Positions 58,637-64,000 of a stretch of 64,000 nt of DNA are shown here, one piece after another. Both the position numbers and the translations under genes were made by a program. The first letter of the stretch is position 1; every line of letters starts with the position of its first letter. The DNA comes from an uncultured Cellulomonas sp. (lineage in GTDB: Bacteria; Actinomycetota; Actinomycetes; Actinomycetales; Cellulomonadaceae). The DNA lies in the NCBI RefSeq assembly GCF_947494015.1, contig NZ_CANLTL010000004.1, positions 124,001 to 188,000 of the forward strand. The letters run 5' to 3'. The notes below the pieces were generated by a model. That model made no database searches. It saw nothing but the letters and a program-made list of their open reading frames with translations, and was not told the origin of the DNA.

Positions 58637-59143
58637 ATGACCACCACGCCCGACCACGCCGACGGCGCCACCGCTGACCCCGACGTCGCCTCGTTGATCG
58701 CCCGCGTGGAGGCCGAGGAGCGCGAGCTCGTCTTCACCCGGTTCGACAACGACGACGCCTGGCGCCTGGGCTGCCGGCTCGTGGAGACGGCTCGGCAACG
58801 TGCACTGGGGGTGACCGTGGACATCCGTCGCGGCCCGCAGCAGCTGTTCCACGCCGCGTTGCCGGGTACCACTCCGGACAACGACAGCTGGATCGACCGC
58901 AAGGTGCGGGTCGTGGAGCGGTTCGGGGCGTCGTCGTACCTGGTCGGGCTGCGCGCCCGGCACCAGGGCATCACCTTCGCCGCCCAGCACGACCTGCCGT
59001 TGCAGGAGTACGCGGCCCACGGCGGCTGCTTCCCGGTCCGCGTGCGCGACGTCGGGATGGTCGGCACGGTGACCGTCTCCGGCCTGCCGCAGGCCGACGA
59101 CCACGCGCTGGTGGTCGAGGTGGTCCGCGAGTTCCTCGGCTGA
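58637..59143 (+). CDS. UPF0303/heme-degrading-domain (HbpS-like) family protein
   Basis: A 168-residue protein of the HbpS-like UPF0303 group: LIARVEAEERELVFTRFDND, DAWRLGCRLVETARQRALGV, TVDIRRGPQQLFHAALPGTT and AAHGGCFPVRVRDVGMVGTV are conserved. Members bind heme or related tetrapyrroles or cobalamin; the ligand here is unknown. The ATG at 58637 is fixed by the family alignment of the core and follows directly on the divergent lipoprotein start. Confidence 0.88.
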   Translation: MTTTPDHADGATADPDVASLIARVEAEERELVFTRFDNDDAWRLGCRLVETARQRALGVTVDIRRGPQQLFHAALPGTTPDNDSWIDRKVRVVERFGASSYLVGLRARHQGITFAAQHDLPLQEYAAHGGCFPVRVRDVGMVGTVTVSGLPQADDHALVVEVVREFLG

Positions 59144-59217
59144 CGCCCCTGGCCCGGCGCCGTGGGGCGGGTCACAGCGCCGCTCGGGGGACACCTGTCG
59201 GTGGCACCCCGCAGACT

Positions 59218-60315
59218 GTGCGGGTGCGCACAGTCGGGGTCGAGGAAGAGTTCATGCTGGTCTCCCCCGACGGTGGCCTGCGCCCGGTGGCGGCGGCCGT
59301 CCTGCGGTACGCCCGGCGGACCGAGGACCAGTCGAGCGACGTCCCCGGCGGCCACCTGGAGAAGGAGCTCAAGCAGGAGCAGATCGAGACGTCCACGCAC
59401 CCGTGCGAGGACCTCGAGGACCTGGCCCGGGAGATCCGTTCGGGACGCGCTGCGGCCGACGCGTCCGCCCAGGCGGCCGGGGCCCGGCTCGCCGCGGTGG
59501 CCACCGCACCGAGCGCGCTGAGCACGTCCGTGTTCGCCGACGAGCGCATCGGTCGCATCGCCGAGGCGTTCGGACCGCTGGTGGACGAGCAGCTCACCTG
59601 CGGCTGCCACGTGCACGTCGAGGTCGCCGACGACGACGAGGGGGTCGTGGTGATCGACCACCTGCGCTCCTGGACCGCCGTGCTGCTCGCGCTGAGCACG
59701 AACTCCCCGTTCTGGGGCGACCAGGACACCGGCTACTCGAGCTACCGCACCCAGATCTGGGGCCACTGGCCGACGGCGGGCCCCACCGCGCCGTTCGGCG
59801 ACGCGTCGACCTACCGGCGCGTGGTGGCGGACCTGGCGAGCAGCGGCACGATCCTCGACGAGGGGATGGTCTACTTCGACGCGCGTCTGTCGGCGCGCTA
59901 CCCCACCGTCGAGGTGCGCGTCGCGGACGTGTGCCTCGACCCCGACGACGCCGTCCTGCAGGCCGCGCTGGTGCGCGGGCTGGCCGAGACCGCGGTGGCG
60001 TCCGGGGGCGCGGGCCCGCAGCCGCGCACCGAGGTGCTGCGCGTCGCGGCCTGGCGAGCGGCTCGCTCCGGGCTGCGCGGCGACCTGCTCAACCCCCTCA
60101 CCGGCCGTCCCGCGCCCGCGGCGTCCGTGGTGCGGACCCTGCTGGCGCACGTCTCCCCCGCACTCGAGCGCACCGGAGACCTGGACCGGGTGACCGCACG
60201 CCTGGACGTGCTGCTCGACCGGGGGACCGGTGCGGACGCCCAGCGCCGATGGCGCGACGAGGGCCTGACCGACGGCGAGCTGCTCGCCCGGGCGACGGCG
60301 AGGACGCTCGCGTGA
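59218..60315 (+). CDS. Carboxylate-amine ligase, YbdK/glutamate-cysteine ligase type 2
   Basis: A 365-residue ATP-dependent ligase of the GCS2 family, which can join glutamate and cysteine. Family motifs are VRTVGVEEEFMLVSPDGG, LEKELKQEQIETSTHPC, CGCHVHVEVADDDEGVVVID, STNSPFWGDQDTGYSSYRTQ and IWGHWPTAGPTAPF. Actinobacteria make mycothiol and ergothioneine; EgtA-like use is possible but not shown. The GTG at 59218 gives the usual N-terminus. Its stop overlaps the GTG of the ABC exporter gene. Confidence 0.92.
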   Translation: MRVRTVGVEEEFMLVSPDGGLRPVAAAVLRYARRTEDQSSDVPGGHLEKELKQEQIETSTHPCEDLEDLAREIRSGRAAADASAQAAGARLAAVATAPSALSTSVFADERIGRIAEAFGPLVDEQLTCGCHVHVEVADDDEGVVVIDHLRSWTAVLLALSTNSPFWGDQDTGYSSYRTQIWGHWPTAGPTAPFGDASTYRRVVADLASSGTILDEGMVYFDARLSARYPTVEVRVADVCLDPDDAVLQAALVRGLAETAVASGGAGPQPRTEVLRVAAWRAARSGLRGDLLNPLTGRPAPAASVVRTLLAHVSPALERTGDLDRVTARLDVLLDRGTGADAQRRWRDEGLTDGELLARATARTLA

Positions 60316-62648
60316 GCACGCGAGCCGGCACGCCACCGGGTACGCCACCGGGTACGCCACGCAACGGCGCGTCGCCACGCGCGCCGGACGCTTCGTCGTC
60401 GGCCGTCCCCGACGCGTCGGATCCGGCGGCGTCGACCGTGCCGGACCCGTCGGGCCCGTCCGCGTCGGCCGTGCCGGCCTCCCCCGCCCTGCTGCGACGG
60501 ATCGGCGCGCTGCTCACGCCGTACCGGGGCTCGCTCGTACTCGTGGCCGTCGCCATCCTGGTGAGCTCCCTGCTCGGCGTCGTGACGCCGTTCCTCACCC
60601 AGCGGGTGTTCGACGACGCGCTGTTTCCCGTCGACGGGTCCGGGGTCGACCTGCGGCTGCTGCTCGTGCTGACCGCCGCGATGATCGTGATCCCGCTGGT
60701 CAGCTCCGCGATCGGCATCGGCCAGACGTTCCTCACGACCAAGGTCGGCAACCTGGCGATGGCCGAGCTGCGCGGGCGGCTGTTCGAGCACCTGGAGCGG
60801 ATGGAGCTCGCCTTCTTCACGGCGACCAAGACCGGCTCCATCCAGTCGCGGCTGGCGAACGACGTGGGTGGGGTCCGGTCCGTCCTGACCACGACGGCGT
60901 CCTCGATCCTGTCCAACCTGGTGACGGTCGTGGCCTCGCTGGTCGCGATGGTGCTGCTGAGCTGGCAGCTGACGCTCGTCGCCGTCGCGCTCATGCCGGT
61001 GTTCGTCGTGCTGCAGCGACGGGTGGGAGCCCGGCGCCAGCGCCTGGCGCGCGCGACGCAGGAGTCCCTGTCGGACATGACGGCGATCACCGAGGAGGCG
61101 CTGAGCGTCTCGGGTGTGCTGCTGGCCAAGATCTTCAACCGGGCCGACGCCGAGGTCGCGCGGTACCGGGTCGAGAACGAGCGACAGGTGGGCCTCCAGG
61201 TCCGCCAGGCCATGGCCGGCCAGGGCTTCTTCGGCGTGGTGAGCGCGTTCATGGCGATCACCCCGGCGCTGGTCTACCTCGTCGCCGGGTCCATGCTGGC
61301 CGGCGGTGAGCCGGGCGGCGCGGCCGGTGCGGCCGGTTCCGGCGTCGCGATCTCGGCCGGGACGCTGGTGGCGTTCTCCACGCTGCAGGCGCGGCTCATG
61401 ATGCCCATGGTGTCCCTCATGCGGGTCGCGCTGGACGTGCAGACGTCGCTCGCCCTCTTCCGGCGGATCTTCGAGTACCTCGACCTGACCCCGGCGATCA
61501 GCGACCGGCCCGGCGCCGAGACGCTCGACCGGTCCACCGTGCGGGGCTCGGTCGAGCTGGACGGCGTCTGGTTCGCCTACCCGCCGCCGCCTCGGCTGGT
61601 CGCCCCACCGCCCGCCCCGCGTGGCGGCCGTGGTGGTGGCGGTCGGGGTGGTGGTGGCGGTGGTGGTGGCACGAGTCTGGGGCTGGCGGCCCTCGGGCTG
61701 CCGCCGAGCGGTCCGGGCAGACCGCCGGTGGCCACGTCGGCGCCCGGGCTGGCCGTCCCCGCGGTCGGCCCGGCCGACGCCCTCACGCCGCCGACCGGCG
61801 GCACACCCGACGGCGCGGCCGACGCGCGGCCCGGGTCCGGTGACGTCCCGGGGGCGCGGGGTGGTGCGGGCCACGGTGCGCGGCGACGCCCGTGGGCCGT
61901 CCGGGACGTGTCGCTGCGGGTCGAGCCGGGTCAGCTCGCCGCCTTCGTCGGCCCGTCCGGCGCGGGCAAGACGACGCTCAGCTACCTGGTGCCACGGCTG
62001 TACGAGGTGGACCGCGGCGCCATCCGCATCGACGACCGGGACGTGCGCGACGTCACGCTCGGGTCCCTGGCCGACGTGGTGGGGATGGTCACCCAGGACC
62101 CGTACCTGTTCCACGCGACCATCGCGGACAACCTGCGTTACGCGCGGCCGGACGCGAGCGACGAGCAGCTCGCCGAGGCGTGCCGCTCGGCGAACATCCA
62201 CGAGCGCATCATGTCGTTCCCCGATGGGTACGCGACCACGGTCGGCGAGCGGGGCTACCGGCTGTCCGGCGGGGAGAAGCAGCGGCTGGCGATCGCCCGC
62301 GTGCTGCTCAAGGACCCGCGGGTGCTCATCCTGGACGAGGCGACGTCGGCGCTGGACTCGGCCTCGGAGCGGCTCGTCCAGGACGCGCTCGCCACCGCGA
62401 TGGCCCGGCGGACCACCCTGGCGATCGCGCACCGGCTGTCGACCATCCGGCACGCGGACGTCATCTTCGTGGTCGACGACGGGCGGGTGGTCGAGCGCGG
62501 CACGCACGACGAGCTCATCGGGTCGCCCGACGGCCTCTACGCGCGCCTGTACGCCGAGCAGTTCGGCGGCGGGCGGGTGCAGGCCCGCTTCGCCGACGGC
62601 GTCATGTTCACCGACGGGGTGGTCCTGGCGCAGCCGTCCACCGAGTAG
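60312..62648 (+). CDS. ABC exporter, fused permease-ATPase, with glycine-rich insertion in the ATPase domain
   Basis: A 778-residue half-transporter. A Pro/Ser/Ala-rich N-terminus of 60 residues is followed by six membrane segments (LVLVAVAILVSSLLGVVTPF, LLLVLTAAMIVIPLVSSAIG and others). The ATPase domain has Walker A GPSGAGKTT, signature LSGGEKQR, Walker B VLILDEAT and H-loop AIAHRLST. Between the first strand (VELDGVWFAYPP) and RPWAVRDVSLRVEPG there are about 100 extra residues, Gly/Pro/Ala-rich with runs of glycine. Ordinary family members have only a few residues there. The start overlaps the ligase stop (GTGA), so both are coexpressed. The substrate is unknown. Confidence 0.92.
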   Translation: MSTRAGTPPGTPPGTPRNGASPRAPDASSSAVPDASDPAASTVPDPSGPSASAVPASPALLRRIGALLTPYRGSLVLVAVAILVSSLLGVVTPFLTQRVFDDALFPVDGSGVDLRLLLVLTAAMIVIPLVSSAIGIGQTFLTTKVGNLAMAELRGRLFEHLERMELAFFTATKTGSIQSRLANDVGGVRSVLTTTASSILSNLVTVVASLVAMVLLSWQLTLVAVALMPVFVVLQRRVGARRQRLARATQESLSDMTAITEEALSVSGVLLAKIFNRADAEVARYRVENERQVGLQVRQAMAGQGFFGVVSAFMAITPALVYLVAGSMLAGGEPGGAAGAAGSGVAISAGTLVAFSTLQARLMMPMVSLMRVALDVQTSLALFRRIFEYLDLTPAISDRPGAETLDRSTVRGSVELDGVWFAYPPPPRLVAPPPAPRGGRGGGGRGGGGGGGGTSLGLAALGLPPSGPGRPPVATSAPGLAVPAVGPADALTPPTGGTPDGAADARPGSGDVPGARGGAGHGARRRPWAVRDVSLRVEPGQLAAFVGPSGAGKTTLSYLVPRLYEVDRGAIRIDDRDVRDVTLGSLADVVGMVTQDPYLFHATIADNLRYARPDASDEQLAEACRSANIHERIMSFPDGYATTVGERGYRLSGGEKQRLAIARVLLKDPRVLILDEATSALDSASERLVQDALATAMARRTTLAIAHRLSTIRHADVIFVVDDGRVVERGTHDELIGSPDGLYARLYAEQFGGGRVQARFADGVMFTDGVVLAQPSTE

Positions 62649-62660
62649 CAGCCCCGCTGC

Positions 62661-63626
62661 TCAGACCGGGCCGGGCGACGCCTCGTCGATCGCCGCGAGC
62701 TGCTCGAGCGTCGGCTGCCACGAACCGGCGGCCACGTTCGCGCGCACCTGCTCGGCCCGGCTCGCGCCGGCGATCACCGAGGCGACCCCCGGCTGCGCCG
62801 CGAGGCCACCCATGGCGACCGTCAGCAGGTCGATCCCCCACTGCCCCGCCAGCGCCTCGAGCGCCTCGATGCGGTCGAAGTCCGCGGCCGCCAGTCGCTC
62901 GGGCCGCCGCGCGAGGCGGGTGCCCTCGGCAGCCGGCTCACCACGACGGTACTTGCCGGTGAGCAGACCCGATGCGAGCGGGAAGTAGGGCAGGATCCCG
63001 GCGCCGACCCGCTCGGCCGCCGGCACGACCTCCTTCTCGATGCCCCGCTCCAGCAGCGAGTAGTGGTCCTGCACGGACACGAACGGGGTCAGGCCCTGGG
63101 TACGGGCCGTCCAGTCGGCGTCCACCACCTGCCACGCGCCGAAGTTCGACGAGCCGACGTACAGCACCTTGCCCTCGGTGACGAGCTCGTGCAGCGCGCC
63201 GAGCGTCTCGGCGATGGGCGTCGCGGAGTCGGGCATGTGCATCTGGTACAGGTCGATGTGGTCGGTGCCCAGGCGGCGCAGCGACCCCTCGACGGCCCGG
63301 CGGATGTAGCGGCGTGAGCCGCGCGCGCCGTGGTCGTCCCCGTAGGCGCCGCGCATGTCCGCGCCGAACTTGGTCGCCAGCACGACGTCGTCGCGCCGGC
63401 CGGCCAGGGCCGCGCCGAGCAGGCTCTCGCTCTCGCCGGGCGAGGAGCCGTAGATGTCGGCAGTATCGAGGAGGGTGATCCCGGCGTCGACGGCGGCCGA
63501 GACGACACCCGGCACGTCGTCGGGGTCGATGGTCACCCCGAAGGCGTTGCAGCCCAGGCCCACGGTGGAGACCACCAGGCCCGAGGTGCCCAGACGACGG
63601 TACGAGGGGGAGGAAGTCGTGGTCAC
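62661..63626 (-). CDS. Aldo/keto reductase
   Basis: A 321-residue NADPH-dependent aldo/keto reductase. The catalytic tetrad is visible: Asp and Tyr in LLDTADIYG, Lys in VLATKFGADM, His in LYQMHMPDSA. The cofactor region includes YVGSSNFGAWQV and the C-terminal VASVIAGASRAEQVRANVAA. TAGGGT (63638-63633 on the reverse strand) is six bases before GTG 63626, a leaderless arrangement that favours this start over GTG 63629. It converges on the ABC exporter and is divergent from rbpA. Confidence 0.92.
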   Translation of the reverse strand: MTTTSSPSYRRLGTSGLVVSTVGLGCNAFGVTIDPDDVPGVVSAAVDAGITLLDTADIYGSSPGESESLLGAALAGRRDDVVLATKFGADMRGAYGDDHGARGSRRYIRRAVEGSLRRLGTDHIDLYQMHMPDSATPIAETLGALHELVTEGKVLYVGSSNFGAWQVVDADWTARTQGLTPFVSVQDHYSLLERGIEKEVVPAAERVGAGILPYFPLASGLLTGKYRRGEPAAEGTRLARRPERLAAADFDRIEALEALAGQWGIDLLTVAMGGLAAQPGVASVIAGASRAEQVRANVAAGSWQPTLEQLAAIDEASPGPV

Positions 63627-63683
63627 CACAGCACCCTAGACGCGCGGGGGCGGGCGGCGTTCACCGGACCTTCACGTCCGGGC

Positions 63684-63709
63684 GGAACACCCCGGCCCCC
63701 CACCTCGTT
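63684..63709 (+). promoter_or_regulatory. SigR/SigE-type promoter of rbpA
   Basis: GGAAC (63684-63688), exactly 18 bases, then GTT (63707-63709). This fits the GGAAY-N18-GTT pattern of SigR in Streptomyces and SigE/SigH in mycobacteria, whose known targets include rbpA. It lies about 48 bp upstream of the start codon. Confidence 0.65.
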
Positions 63710-63757
63710 GACCCATCGGTAGAGCACGAGACGACACGGCACCACGGAGGTTTGACG

Positions 63758-64000
63758 ATGGCGAACCGGTCGCTGCGCGGAATGCGCATCGGATCCAACA
63801 GCATGGAGACGGAGGAGGGCGTCGAGTTCGCCCCCCGTGTCCTGGCCCACTACGACGCCCCGAACGGCGTCAGTGTGACCGTCCCCTTCTCGATCGAGGC
63901 GGAGATCCCGCTGGTCTGGGAGATCCCGGGCGGTGGCGAGGCGCTGCTGCGCGGCGCCGAGCGTCCCGAGGCGAAGGCGGGCAAGCCGCCGCGCACGCAC
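63758..64000 (+). CDS. rbpA: RNA polymerase-binding protein RbpA (3' end beyond window)
   Basis: The first 81 residues of RbpA, an actinobacterial factor that binds the principal sigma factor and stabilises promoter complexes. MANRSLRGMRIGSNSMETEE is the characteristic N-terminal tail, followed by the core domain (VEFAPRVLAHYDAPNGVSVT, VPFSIEAEIPLVWEIP) and the basic linker (AKAGKPPRTH). The sigma-interacting C-terminus lies outside the window. CGGAGG is eight bases before the ATG. Confidence 0.95.
   Translation, partial: MANRSLRGMRIGSNSMETEEGVEFAPRVLAHYDAPNGVSVTVPFSIEAEIPLVWEIPGGGEALLRGAERPEAKAGKPPRTH

Noticed and set aside
63708-63730. TTGACC near 63708 as a housekeeping -35 for rbpA
   Set aside because: No acceptable -10 hexamer at 16-18 bp; the overlapping ECF-type motif fits much better.

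Overview
The window is about 64 kb of very GC-rich actinobacterial DNA. Gene content (RbpA, a GarA-type FHA protein, FtsR-type MerR, Ku/LigD-type repair, SigE-family sigma factor) and gene order fit the Micrococcales and suggest a Cellulomonas-like organism; the genus is an inference. Neighbouring genes often overlap by GTGA or ATGA, and many starts are GTG. Several genes have a TANNNT-type -10 element six or seven bases before the start codon, which suggests leaderless transcripts. No rRNA, tRNA or CRISPR array was found.

Region 1 (1-15.6 kb) is chromosomal: a DUF6328 membrane protein, a zinc alcohol dehydrogenase with a STAS protein, then a non-homologous end-joining locus (separate LigD-type polymerase and ATP-dependent ligase genes facing a Ku gene that is coupled to a PHP nuclease). 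It continues with a DrrAB-type ABC exporter, an App1-family lipid phosphatase, cupin, M15 peptidase, threonine aldolase and a DNA polymerase IV gene carrying an 18-bp perfect LexA operator. Region 2 (15.6-27 kb) holds YqeY, a large secreted subtilisin with fibronectin and C-terminal repeats, an unusual SDR, a DEAD-box RNA helicase, a CoA-binding protein, a second zinc dehydrogenase and an RNB ribonuclease.

Region 3 (27.1-37.3 kb) contains a block collinear with the Mycobacterium pgsA2-to-Rv1830 region: CDP-alcohol phosphatidyltransferase, DUF881, small basic protein, DUF881, FHA, FtsR-type MerR, bifunctional nuclease, second MerR. Pyruvate carboxylase and an MBL-fold hydrolase follow. Region 4 (37.3-45.3 kb) has PilZ, small membrane proteins, an AI-2E-family exporter, PspC, an MscS channel, a secreted beta-propeller, and an XRE regulator divergent from a zinc alcohol dehydrogenase across a perfect palindrome.

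Region 5 (45.4-58.6 kb) is accessory. It has a deletion-fused remnant of a flavin monooxygenase/flavin reductase operon, a complete IS110-family transposase gene with a long upstream non-coding segment, small orphan genes of lower GC, a tyrosine recombinase, a LysR/EamA pair, a sigma/anti-sigma-like pair, and broken aminoglycoside-phosphotransferase and lipoprotein genes. Its intergenic gaps contain a short repeat, always on the same strand, found at nine places between 49.0 and 56.8 kb. A perfect 22-bp-stem hairpin lies at 55.06 kb.

Region 6 (58.6-64 kb) returns to ordinary genes: UPF0303, a YbdK-type carboxylate-amine ligase coupled to an ABC exporter with a glycine-rich insertion in its ATPase domain, an aldo/keto reductase, and rbpA (cut by the window end) behind a SigR/SigE-type promoter match.
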